Shown: positions 15,836 through 24,255 of the stretch, piece by piece | Position numbering within the stretch: position 1 is the first letter of the stretch | Layout: every line of letters starts with the position of its first letter | Assembly: GCF_003075045.1 (NCBI RefSeq) | Contig: NZ_QCZD01000006.1 | Span: 1 to 64,000, forward strand | From: Maribacter litoralis | Lineage (GTDB): Bacteria > Bacteroidota > Bacteroidia > Flavobacteriales > Flavobacteriaceae | Length of the DNA stretch: 64,000 nucleotides | Reading direction: 5' to 3' | Notes under the pieces: generated by a model | The model's database searches: none | Told to the model about the DNA's origin: nothing | What the model saw: the letters and a program-made list of their open reading frames with translations, nothing else | Translations under genes and position numbers: made by a program

Positions 15836-18800
15836 TTAGTTTTGAAAGTATTGTAGTTCAAACAAGGCATCTAAATAATTGTCAAGCGCATCGAGCGCAT
15901 CCATTTCGGTGTTTATGGCATCACGTATAATCTGTGTAAATGCAGCATAATCCACCGCACCTTCCTTGTAGGCAAGTAACGCACCCTTACGCTGTTCTTC
16001 TGCAAGTGGCAAAGCTTCATCTTTGTAAAATTGCCAAGATGTTTTCCATTTTTGATAGGCTTGTACTGCCTGCTGAAATTCAGATTGCAATTGACGTTGG
16101 GTATAGTCCGCATTTGTCTTTGCGATTTCGCTATTGATTTTAGCGGCTTTGGCTTGACTGCGCTGTGTGCCCGAAAACAACGGGACGGAAATCCCTGCCT
16201 GATAGGTATAAAACCCACTATCGCCATTGACCTGTTGCAATCCACCTTGAAGGTTTAATTTAGGAAGTAGCTCGGCACGAGCGGCATTATAGTTTGCTTC
16301 GGCTTCATCGATGCGCCTTTGTGAAAGTTCCAACTCTGGATGTCTTTCTAAATTCGCACCCAATCCCAATAGAGCCACCTCATTTTCTTCAAGCAAATCT
16401 GGTACAGAATAAAAAATGTCTGTTGCCAGCCAGAGATTTAGCTTTTGCAAGGCAATGGCATAATCGCTTTCGGCCTGTTGCAGTTTGTTACTGATTTGCA
16501 ACGCTTGGTTTTTCGCCGATGAATATTCCAATCTGGAAATGGCTTCTACTTCAAAGTTGAGTTGGATGGCCGTTTCAAACTGTGAATAAATGGAATCCAG
16601 CTCGCGGTACAGTTCAAATTTCTGTCGCTGTTGGTATGCCTGCGACCAAGCCTTTTTCACTTCCTGTTCCACTTGCAGTTCAGACAAGTCGAGAGCGGTT
16701 TCGGCCAAAGCAATTCGTTGTTTTTGCAGTCGCTTTTTTGTGCCGATACCTAAAAGGTCAATATTCTGCTGCCCTACACCAACCAAAGTGTAAATACCTT
16801 GACCATCCGCAATTTCTTCGCCACCCGTAAAAACTTGGGTGTTTCCTAAATCATAAGCAGCGCCTTTGAGTGCAACCTGTCTCTGAATTTCCAACTGTTT
16901 TATTTTCAATAAGGGATAGTTTTCCTTGGAAATATCTACTGCTCTTTCCAATGAAACAATTGGTAAAGAATCTTGAGGTTGGACTTGTTGTGCTTTCCCT
17001 TCGACTGCGCTCTGGGCAGGCGCGATAGCGGAAGTAAACAAAAGACAGACCACGGCTGTTGCGGTAACAAATTTTGGATTAAATTTCTTCTTCCGTTCCG
17101 AACGTTTCTCGACCCATTGGTAAAAGATGGGAAGGATAAATAGCGTCAAGAGTGTTGAAGTTATCAATCCACCTATAACCACAGTTGCCAAGGGTCGCTG
17201 CACTTCAGCACCTGCCGAAGCTGATATTGCCATCGGAAGAAATCCTAAAATATCGGTAAAGGCAGTAAGCATAATAGGACGTATTCTACGCTTCGTGCCT
17301 TCAATTATTCGGTCTTTTAAATTGGTCACGCCTTCTTCCTTCAACTCATTCAGGCCGCTAATCATTACCAGTCCGTTCAGGACGGCAACACCAAAGAGGA
17401 CGATAAAGCCGACCCCTGCGGAAATACTGAAAGGCATATCCCGAAGCCATAGTGCGAATACACCGCCAATGGTCGCCATCGGGATTGCCAAGTAAATCAT
17501 CAAGGTTTGCGGAAAGGATTTTAATGCGAAATAAATCAAAATGAAAATGAGCAGTAAAGCAATGGGGACCACAGTCTGTAATCGCTCGCTTGCTCTTTCG
17601 AGATTTTCAAATGCACCACCATACCGAATAAAATAGCCTGGTGGTAATTCAAGATTTGCGTCCAGTTTATCCTTAATCTCGTTGACCAAGGATTCCACAT
17701 CACGTCCGCGCACATTTACACCTACGTAGGTTCTTCGGTTGGTATTGTCCCGACTGATTTGCATAGGACCAGGTGTGTATTCAATAGCAGCCAGTTCTTG
17801 AAGCGGAATCTGTGAGCCATTGGGTAAATTGATGTACAGATTTCTGATGTCGTTGATGTCAGTACGGTTTTCTTCATCGAGTCTAACGACCAAGTCAAAA
17901 CGCTTTTCGCCTTCAAAAATGACCCCTGCATATCCGCCCGCAAAAGCGGACTGTACCATTGTATTCAGCTGGTCAACACTCACCCCATACTGAGCCAGCT
18001 TGTTACGATTGTATTTAATGGTCATTTGGGGCAGTCCAGAAGTTGCTTCTGCCCTCATATCGCCTATACCTTGAGTACCTGCAATGATTTTTGTAATCTC
18101 ATCCGCTTTTGCAGCAAGCACATCGATATCCTCACCATAAATTTTGATGGCAACATCTTCTCGAATACCCTCTAACAGTTCATTAAAGCGCATTTCGATA
18201 GGTTGGGTAAACTCATAATTGACGCCCGGGATAATACTTACCGCTTCCTTCATTTTATCAATAAGTTCATCCTTATCATCGGCAGACACCCATTCGTCTT
18301 GGGGTTTTAGAATAACAAATACATCAGCGAAATCCATTGGCATCGGGTCTGTGGGCACTTCGGCCACACCGATACGGCTTACAATTTTCTCAACTTCCGG
18401 AAATTCGGCCTTTATGATGCGCTCTACTTTTGTAGTGGTCTCAATCGTTTCGCTAAGTGAACTTCCAGGCTTAAGAATGGTATGAAATGCAATATCGCCT
18501 TCATCCAGTTGGGGAATGAATTCGCCACCCATCCTTGTAAACATAAAAACGGTAAGGGCGAATATGGCGATGGCAATTCCCACAATCCATTTCCCTTTGT
18601 TTAAGGTCTTGACCAAAAGTGGTTCATACTTCCGCTGTACCCAATGCACGAAATGGTCGCCCCAAGATTTTTTTTCTTTTTTGGGTGGTTTTAAGAATAA
18701 GGCAGACATCATTGGAACGTATGTCAGGCAAAGAAACATAGCACCTATCATTGCAAAAATGAATGTGAGCGCCATTGGTTTAAACATTTTGCCCTCAATA

Positions 18801-20203
18801 CCTTCCAATGCCAGTATGGGCAAGAACACAATTAGAATTATCAATTGCCCGAAAAAGGCAGCGTTCATCATCTTTTTTGATGCATTTGCAGCTATCTCAT
18901 CACGTTTTTCCTTGTTTAAAGACTTCTTTTTTAGGATGTAGCTTCCCATTAAGAATACGCTGGCTTCCACGATAATCACCGCCCCATCCACGATGATGCC
19001 AAAATCGATAGCACCTAAACTCATCAAGTTCGCCCAAACATCAAAAACATTCATAAGAATAAAAGCGAACAATAGCGATAAAGGAATAGTCGAAGCCACT
19101 ATAAGACCACCACGCCAGTTTCCTAAAAGGAAAACAAGTACAAAAATTACAATGAGCGCACCTTCAAGAAGATTGTTGCGTACCGTGCCAGTTGTTTCAC
19201 TTATAAGTTTACTTCTATCCAATAAGGGCTGAATAACGACCCCTTCAGGAAGGGATTTCTGTATTTCGGCCATACGGTCTTTCACACGTACAATAACCTC
19301 GTTTGAGTTCGCCCCTTTGAGCATCATTACAAGACCACCAACGACTTCCCCTTCGCCGTCCTGCGTCAAAGCCCCATAGCGCACGGCAGAACCAAAACCT
19401 ACATCGGCAACATCACTTATGGTAATGGGCACACCATTCTCATTTTTGATGACGATTTTTTTAATATCATCAAGGCTTCGCACCAAACCTTCGCCACGTA
19501 TGAAGTTGGCTTGATGGTTTTTCTCAATGTACGCACCACCTGTATTTTTATTGTTCGCTTCCAATGCTTCGAACACATCGGTAATGGTAAGGCCGATTGC
19601 CTTTAATTCGTTAGGGTCAACGGCCACCTCATATTGCTTTATTTTTCCGCCTATGGCGTTTATTTCCACAACACCGGGCACCATTGCCATTTGCCGTTGC
19701 ACAATCCAATCTTGCATTGTACGCAAATCGGACAATGAATATTTGTCCTGAAAATCAGGTTCTACCTTTAGGGTGTACTGATAAACTTCCCCCAAGCCTG
19801 TTGAAATTGGTCCCATACTTGGCTGTCCAAAACCTTCTGGGATTTGTTCACGTACTTCTGTTAGTTTTTCAGAAACAAGTTGACGCGGTAGATAGGTGCC
19901 CATATCATCGTCAAAAACGACGGTCACTACGGAAAGCCCGAAGCGGGAAACCGAACGGATTTCCTTGACATTGGGCAGGTTGCTCATTGCAACTTCCACG
20001 GGATAGGTTACAAATTGCTCAATATCTTCCGTTCCCAGATTGGGCGATTGCGTGATGACCTGTACCTGATTATTGGTAATATCGGGTACGGCATCAATGG
20101 GTACTTGGGTCATACTGTATATGCCAGCACCAATCAATGCCAGCGTGAGCAGACCGATTATAAATTTGTTATTGATTGAAAAATCAATGATTTTGTTAAT
20201 CAT
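15836..20203 (-). CDS. CzcA-type heavy-metal RND pump fused to TolC-like channel
   Basis: Start set at ATG 20203 (MINKIIDFSINNKF), giving 1455 residues. Residues 1 to about 1040 are an HME-RND pump with twelve membrane helices and the helix-4 signature DFGIIVDGAVIIVEA, diagnostic of the Zn/Co/Cd group. After a signal-like hydrophobic stretch (TATAVVCLLFTSAIAPA) the last ~400 residues form an outer membrane factor of the TolC type. Such fusions exist in Bacteroidetes but raise a topology question, since the two halves belong in different membranes; cleavage at the internal signal is plausible. A repeat-like stretch (16992-17012) encodes the junction. Confidence 0.9.
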   Translation of the reverse strand: MINKIIDFSINNKFIIGLLTLALIGAGIYSMTQVPIDAVPDITNNQVQVITQSPNLGTEDIEQFVTYPVEVAMSNLPNVKEIRSVSRFGLSVVTVVFDDDMGTYLPRQLVSEKLTEVREQIPEGFGQPSMGPISTGLGEVYQYTLKVEPDFQDKYSLSDLRTMQDWIVQRQMAMVPGVVEINAIGGKIKQYEVAVDPNELKAIGLTITDVFEALEANNKNTGGAYIEKNHQANFIRGEGLVRSLDDIKKIVIKNENGVPITISDVADVGFGSAVRYGALTQDGEGEVVGGLVMMLKGANSNEVIVRVKDRMAEIQKSLPEGVVIQPLLDRSKLISETTGTVRNNLLEGALIVIFVLVFLLGNWRGGLIVASTIPLSLLFAFILMNVFDVWANLMSLGAIDFGIIVDGAVIIVEASVFLMGSYILKKKSLNKEKRDEIAANASKKMMNAAFFGQLIILIVFLPILALEGIEGKMFKPMALTFIFAMIGAMFLCLTYVPMMSALFLKPPKKEKKSWGDHFVHWVQRKYEPLLVKTLNKGKWIVGIAIAIFALTVFMFTRMGGEFIPQLDEGDIAFHTILKPGSSLSETIETTTKVERIIKAEFPEVEKIVSRIGVAEVPTDPMPMDFADVFVILKPQDEWVSADDKDELIDKMKEAVSIIPGVNYEFTQPIEMRFNELLEGIREDVAIKIYGEDIDVLAAKADEITKIIAGTQGIGDMRAEATSGLPQMTIKYNRNKLAQYGVSVDQLNTMVQSAFAGGYAGVIFEGEKRFDLVVRLDEENRTDINDIRNLYINLPNGSQIPLQELAAIEYTPGPMQISRDNTNRRTYVGVNVRGRDVESLVNEIKDKLDANLELPPGYFIRYGGAFENLERASERLQTVVPIALLLIFILIYFALKSFPQTLMIYLAIPMATIGGVFALWLRDMPFSISAGVGFIVLFGVAVLNGLVMISGLNELKEEGVTNLKDRIIEGTKRRIRPIMLTAFTDILGFLPMAISASAGAEVQRPLATVVIGGLITSTLLTLFILPIFYQWVEKRSERKKKFNPKFVTATAVVCLLFTSAIAPAQSAVEGKAQQVQPQDSLPIVSLERAVDISKENYPLLKIKQLEIQRQVALKGAAYDLGNTQVFTGGEEIADGQGIYTLVGVGQQNIDLLGIGTKKRLQKQRIALAETALDLSELQVEQEVKKAWSQAYQQRQKFELYRELDSIYSQFETAIQLNFEVEAISRLEYSSAKNQALQISNKLQQAESDYAIALQKLNLWLATDIFYSVPDLLEENEVALLGLGANLERHPELELSQRRIDEAEANYNAARAELLPKLNLQGGLQQVNGDSGFYTYQAGISVPLFSGTQRSQAKAAKINSEIAKTNADYTQRQLQSEFQQAVQAYQKWKTSWQFYKDEALPLAEEQRKGALLAYKEGAVDYAAFTQIIRDAINTEMDALDALDNYLDALFELQYFQN
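16992..17012. repeat. GC-rich repeat module at the RND/TolC junction
   Basis: The 21-bp segment aligns to 28507-28529 in the copper-operon TolC gene: both start GCTTTC and end CGCTC, with CTTCG and CT in common register and a 2-bp length difference. In both genes the segment lies next to the signal-like hydrophobic stretch of a TolC domain. It looks like a dispersed flavobacterial repeat translated in frame. Confidence 0.4.
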
Positions 20204-20328
20204 AGATAAGGATGTTAATTCAGTTGAAATTCTTGTTAAGCACATTGAATAAAATGCAATGCACAATGTTGACGAATCCAATAGATGGACACGTCAAAAC
20301 AGGATATAGTTATCCTATTAAAACTGAA

Positions 20329-20637
20329 TTATACCTGTGGTGGCTGAAAAAGGGAATGTGGAATATCTTTACCAAGGTTATCGAAATGGGCAAAGAATTC
20401 GTGTGGAATAGCAGGCTGTAGCGGTTGAAACGCAGCAAGCCCGAAATTTATCGTGTGAACGTGGCAACAATGGCATTGACAGAAAGGCGAGCATAACTCA
20501 CAGTCTTGGTCGTGGTCGCCATCAATATCTATTACTGTAACAACTTGGGAATCATTTTCACTATCATTCATATCGCTACAAGGCACCACATTGAGTGCTA
20601 AGAAATAAAACGATAGTATGATTGTTATAACTTTCAC
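20329..20637 (-). CDS. DUF6660 family small secreted Cys/His-rich protein
   Basis: The 102-residue product has an N-terminal signal sequence (IIILSFYFLALNVVP region) and a cluster of cysteines and histidines, CELCSPFCQCHCCHVH, around residues 46-61. It ends in SLFQPPQV, a conserved tail of this family. The cluster suggests metal binding in the periplasm. It is the first gene of the zinc operon, 125 bp before the CzcA-TolC gene, and 40 bp after it begins a dyad-containing promoter. Molecular function is unknown; its position next to metal RND pumps is typical. Confidence 0.75.
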   Translation of the reverse strand: MKVITIILSFYFLALNVVPCSDMNDSENDSQVVTVIDIDGDHDQDCELCSPFCQCHCCHVHTINFGLAAFQPLQPAIPHEFFAHFDNLGKDIPHSLFQPPQV

Positions 20638-20641
20638 GATG

Positions 20642-20676
20642 CAAAGATAAAAATTTTTCGGTGCAACTGTGTTGCA
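20642..20676 (-). promoter_or_regulatory. Promoter and dyad operator of the zinc efflux operon
   Basis: On the minus strand, TATCTTTG (20649 down to 20642) fits the TAnnTTTG element just upstream of the DUF6660 start at 20637. Beside it is the perfect dyad TGCAAC (20662-20667), TGT, GTTGCA (20671-20676). A TTTG occurs at 20678-20675 but with a 25-bp spacing, longer than normal. The dyad is a good candidate site for the Fur/Zur-family protein of the same operon. Only 5-12 nt remain between promoter and start, so the transcript would be nearly leaderless. Confidence 0.55.
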
Positions 20677-20690
20677 AATGATTTTTACAA

Positions 20691-22421
20691 CTAATCAATC
20701 ACACTTCCGCAAGTCAACATTGCATCGCCATAGTATGGATTTCTTATTTCTTCTTCCATACTTAACCATACCGCACCTTTATTGTTATTTGCCATAGGGC
20801 ATTTCTGAATGTAATAATTTGTCGAGTTTTCTATGCTCATTGCAATAGGCACGATATTCTCGTTTAGAATGACGAAGTGAGCGCGCTGGTTTTCCAGATT
20901 ATCATTGTTTGCAATGGCATCCAGCATCTCAATATTTTTGGTTAAATGTTGTTTTTCCATCGTACCTAAATCATCAGTCGATATTGTTTTTAATTTTTCT
21001 GAAGTCGTTTTCGCGAAAGCGGAAACCTGACCAGCATCGCTTGCCACAAAGGCATCTTTCATTTTGAGATACGACGGTAATGCTTCACTAAAGTCAGAAC
21101 TAAACGCATTACTGAAACTCATTTCCATATCACCCATCATAGCCGATTCATCCTGCATCATTTGCTGATTCATCATTGATTTTTTACCCTGTAACTGTGC
21201 CGCTGCATCTACTGTAAATGTTCCATTGGTAACAATTTCATCGCCATTATTTAATCCGGCCGATACTTGGTAAGTTTCGCCAGAGCGATTGCCCAAGGTT
21301 ACTTCGCGCATTTCAAATACAGGCTCGTTAGGATTGGTTTTCACATATACCAATGAGCGCTCGCCCGTCCATAACACAGCACTTGCAGGCACGGTAAGGG
21401 TGTTTTCCATAGTTTGTGTTGCGCCTTTGACTTTACCCGTCACAAACATTCCTGGCTTAAACAGGTCATTCTTATTTTGCAGAGTTGCACGTACCGTTAT
21501 CGTTCGTGTAGCATTATTTAGAATAGGGTCGATGAATGAGATAGTGCCTTCAAATTCCTTATTGGGATAAGCATTGGTCGTGATATTGATTTTTTGCCCA
21601 ATGTTGAATTGCGCTATTTGATTTTCATAGGCATCAAATTCTGCCCAAACCGAATTGAGGTTGCTCAACTTCACAATAGGCTGTCCTTGATTTACATAAT
21701 CGCCTTGTGCTGCCATTACTTCTGAAACCGTTCCGGAAACCGTTGCATAAATCGGGAAGTTCTCACGTACCGTTCCACTTTCCTCAATAGCATTGATTTG
21801 TGTATCTGAAAGTTTCCAGTTTTTGAGCTTGTTGCGAACGGCTTTGTATAAAGCGGGTTGCGATTCTTTCAGCGATGCTGCGGTAATCAATTCCTGTTGT
21901 GCCGCTACAAGGTCTGGTGCATAAATGGTTGCCAATAGTTGACCACGGTTTAATTGCTGTCCTTCATAGTTAATATTGAGTTGCTCTATCCTTCCTTTAA
22001 AATAGCTGGATTGTACGGTATTATTTTCTTCGTTTGCAGCTATTTTTCCCGAAAGCGATATCATCCCATCATCAGCACTGGCTTGTGCATTCCCGACGAC
22101 TGTGGTTTGGATATTTGCCAACGCCATTGCGTTTTCAGTCATTTTTATCTCGTTTGCAGCGAGACCTTCAGCACCAGCTTCAGCAGGAATTAAGTCCATT
22201 CCACATATAGGACAATCGCCAGCTTCTGGTTGCATAATCTGTGGATGCATTGAGCACGTCCACATCTGGTCTGCACTCTCGCCAGAGTGGTCGTGTTGAT
22301 CGGACATATCGGATATATCCTTATTTGCCATAGTATCACTTGACCCGTTTCCAAAAATGAGCCAGCCTGCGCCCAAACCTATTATTACGGCTATTGCTAT
22401 ATATAAAATGTTCTTGTTCAT
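20691..22421 (-). CDS. CusB-type RND adaptor with metal-binding and DUF3347 domains
   Basis: The adaptor has 576 residues. In order: an N-terminal membrane anchor (about 5-24), a heavy-metal-binding domain WTCSMHPQ...CPICGMDL (about 53-80), the adaptor core (100-410; barrel-sandwich hybrid and beta-barrel), a Met-rich linker (MMNQQMMQDESAMMGDM), and a C-terminal DUF3347 domain ending YIQKCPMANN...NPYYGDAML. The Met-rich linker and CPM motif suit Cu(I)/Ag(I). It is last in the copper operon. A 15-bp repeat (21009-21023) encodes SAFAK in the DUF3347 part. Confidence 0.9.
   Translation of the reverse strand: MNKNILYIAIAVIIGLGAGWLIFGNGSSDTMANKDISDMSDQHDHSGESADQMWTCSMHPQIMQPEAGDCPICGMDLIPAEAGAEGLAANEIKMTENAMALANIQTTVVGNAQASADDGMISLSGKIAANEENNTVQSSYFKGRIEQLNINYEGQQLNRGQLLATIYAPDLVAAQQELITAASLKESQPALYKAVRNKLKNWKLSDTQINAIEESGTVRENFPIYATVSGTVSEVMAAQGDYVNQGQPIVKLSNLNSVWAEFDAYENQIAQFNIGQKINITTNAYPNKEFEGTISFIDPILNNATRTITVRATLQNKNDLFKPGMFVTGKVKGATQTMENTLTVPASAVLWTGERSLVYVKTNPNEPVFEMREVTLGNRSGETYQVSAGLNNGDEIVTNGTFTVDAAAQLQGKKSMMNQQMMQDESAMMGDMEMSFSNAFSSDFSEALPSYLKMKDAFVASDAGQVSAFAKTTSEKLKTISTDDLGTMEKQHLTKNIEMLDAIANNDNLENQRAHFVILNENIVPIAMSIENSTNYYIQKCPMANNNKGAVWLSMEEEIRNPYYGDAMLTCGSVID
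21009..21023. repeat. TTTCGCGAAAGCGGA repeat inside cusB
   Basis: The 15-bp sequence is identical to 27519-27533 in the TolC gene of the same operon and is translated in the same frame (SAFAK). Identity at DNA level in unrelated proteins indicates a dispersed sequence element, not protein homology. Confidence 0.55.
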
Positions 22422-22425
22422 AATT

Positions 22426-22917
22426 TTATTTTTCGTTCTCTAAACGTTCAATCATTTCTTTCATTTCGGCGATTTCCCTACGTTGCGCTTTAATGATTTC
22501 TTCAGCTAATTTTTTGACTTCAGGGTCTTCAATATCTGCCCGTTCACTTGTTAAAATGGCGATGGAATGGTGTGGTATCATTGCTTTCATCCAAAGTACA
22601 TCGCCCACGGTTGACTTTTGATCACGTACCAGTCCTAATGCTCCCAAAAACAATATAACACTACCTGCGAGAATTGCAATATTCTTTTTCTTGTCTTGAT
22701 ACATATTCAACATAAATAACAACATAATAACAGCCATAGTAGCTATTCCTAAACACACCATATAAAATCGTGTAAGACTGAACCACACGTGGTCAAACTC
22801 GTAGGTATTTAAATACATTGTGATGTACATTGCTATAAATGATGACCCTAGCATAAGGAAGAATTTAGTGTATTGGCTCATTCCTTTGTTCTTGTTTTCG
22901 TGTTCGTTTGAATTCAT
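22426..22917 (-). CDS. DUF305 domain membrane protein
   Basis: The 163-residue protein has four hydrophobic segments in residues 18-105 and a C-terminal DUF305 four-helix region with MIPHHSIAIL (two histidines) and EIIKAQRREIAEMKEMIE. DUF305 proteins accompany copper resistance genes and may bind copper in the periplasm; no enzymatic reaction is established. It stands 4 bp upstream of cusB and 25 bp after the PepSY gene, in the copper operon. Confidence 0.85.
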   Translation of the reverse strand: MNSNEHENKNKGMSQYTKFFLMLGSSFIAMYITMYLNTYEFDHVWFSLTRFYMVCLGIATMAVIMLLFMLNMYQDKKKNIAILAGSVILFLGALGLVRDQKSTVGDVLWMKAMIPHHSIAILTSERADIEDPEVKKLAEEIIKAQRREIAEMKEMIERLENEK

Positions 22918-22942
22918 AATTTTTGGTTTTATTTGTTACTAA

Positions 22943-23650
22943 TTATTTGATTTTCTTTTTTAGTTTTCTGATTGATGGGGAACTGATATACCACAAAACG
23001 AAACCGCTTAAGACAGTTATCAATCCCAAAAGTGAAAATGCCCTTAACAACAACGTATTGAAATTATCCCTTCCCTGATAATCCATTGTATGGGTCATCC
23101 ATAGAAAATCAAACCAGCGCCAATCCCTGTGTCTCACCGTTTGAAAAGCGCCATTCTCAACCGCCACATAGGCTTTTAAATTTTGTGGTGTCTCATACGA
23201 GATTTCATAAGCTGGAAGTGGGCGACCACGATATTCGTGATGAGACCCTACAGAATCGACTAATTGAATTTTTGCTATTTCTAAATCGTTCAACATATAC
23301 CTATTTGCAACTTGTTGTGCCTCTTCTTTAGAAATTCCATTTTTCATTTGTCCCGTTCTTGCATTGTAAAGCTGTGCTTCATTAATCCAATAGTAAGGTT
23401 CATTTGCTATTTCCAGTAGTTCCAAAGATTGTACGGGTTCATTTGTTGCAAGTTGAGATGTGCCGAGCAAATCATTAAAAGAGGTCTGCAAAGGCGCTAC
23501 TTTCTTAAAATGGTCACCGTGTATCTCGTCGATATCAGTCCAGCTGAAATACATCCCGCTAATCGTCCACATCAGAAACTGAATCCCTAAAAAGATACCC
23601 AAATAGCGGTGTGCTTTTCTAATCCATTTCGCTGTTTTTCTGTTGACCAT
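22943..23650 (-). CDS. PepSY-associated membrane protein
   Basis: A 235-residue protein with a membrane helix at about 15-35 (HRYLGIFLGIQFLMWTISGMY), a periplasmic domain of about 150 residues containing a PepSY-like stretch (SKEEAQQVANRYM) and a second helix at 203-225. It resembles the PepSY_TM family, some of whose members reduce or handle metals such as iron or copper. Histidines in KWIRKAHRYLG and WMTHTMDY could hold a heme or metal, but this is speculation. It lies 1 bp after the DUF2911 gene in the copper operon. Confidence 0.78.
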   Translation of the reverse strand: MVNRKTAKWIRKAHRYLGIFLGIQFLMWTISGMYFSWTDIDEIHGDHFKKVAPLQTSFNDLLGTSQLATNEPVQSLELLEIANEPYYWINEAQLYNARTGQMKNGISKEEAQQVANRYMLNDLEIAKIQLVDSVGSHHEYRGRPLPAYEISYETPQNLKAYVAVENGAFQTVRHRDWRWFDFLWMTHTMDYQGRDNFNTLLLRAFSLLGLITVLSGFVLWYISSPSIRKLKKKIK

Positions 23651-23651
23651 A

Positions 23652-24236
23652 TTATTTTATTTCGAAAGGGAATTCAATAGTGACTTTTTCCCAACTCATT
23701 GAGATTGTTCCGGAAGTCTCAGTTGTTTTGTTTACGTTATACTCTAAATGTTCTTTAATTTCTTCGGAAATTTTAGGTGTCACTTTAAATCGTAATACAT
23801 CATCATTTTCATTATAGTCGTCCTTACCGTGTTGGTTCCAATTCCTGTTGAAAATGACAGTCCATTCTTCTTGATTCGGAATTACAAAAAATCCATATTT
23901 CCCGGCTTTCAATTCTTTACCGTCAATTTCTAAATCCTTATTTGTTTCAAGCCAAGTAGCCATATGGGCACCAGCCTGCCAGACTTGGTCGTATGCCATT
24001 AAACCACCGAAAATAATTCTATTCCTCACGCCTGGCGACGAATAATCTATGTGAATATGAGCATCACCTATCATCGCCATTGCCGATGTGTGTGGACTTA
24101 GGGTTTTTTTGTTCTCAGATTTAGGTTCACTCTGGGTATGATTGTGCTCTGTCTCTATTTTGGTATTATTCTTTTCTTCATTTTTACATCCGCTGACAGC
24201 AACTACCAATAGGATTATCAAAATTTTATATTTCAT
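23652..24236 (-). CDS. DUF2911 lipoprotein
   Basis: The product has 194 residues with a lipoprotein signal (VAVSGCKN, cysteine at 17), a His-rich linker, and a DUF2911 domain from about residue 45: HIHIDYSSPGVRNR, QVWQAGAHMATW and YGFFVIP are its typical motifs. Function of DUF2911 is unknown; it is probably periplasmic. Cotranscribed with copA upstream (19 bp) and the PepSY gene downstream. Confidence 0.85.
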   Translation of the reverse strand: MKYKILIILLVVAVSGCKNEEKNNTKIETEHNHTQSEPKSENKKTLSPHTSAMAMIGDAHIHIDYSSPGVRNRIIFGGLMAYDQVWQAGAHMATWLETNKDLEIDGKELKAGKYGFFVIPNQEEWTVIFNRNWNQHGKDDYNENDDVLRFKVTPKISEEIKEHLEYNVNKTTETSGTISMSWEKVTIEFPFEIK

Positions 24237-24255
24237 AAGTATTCAATTAGTTAGA

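Noticed and set aside
17937-17955. CGCAAAAGCGGA in the CzcA gene as another copy of the GCTTTCGCGAAAGC repeat
   Set aside because: It encodes SAFAGG, which belongs to a conserved RND motif, so protein constraint explains the similarity.
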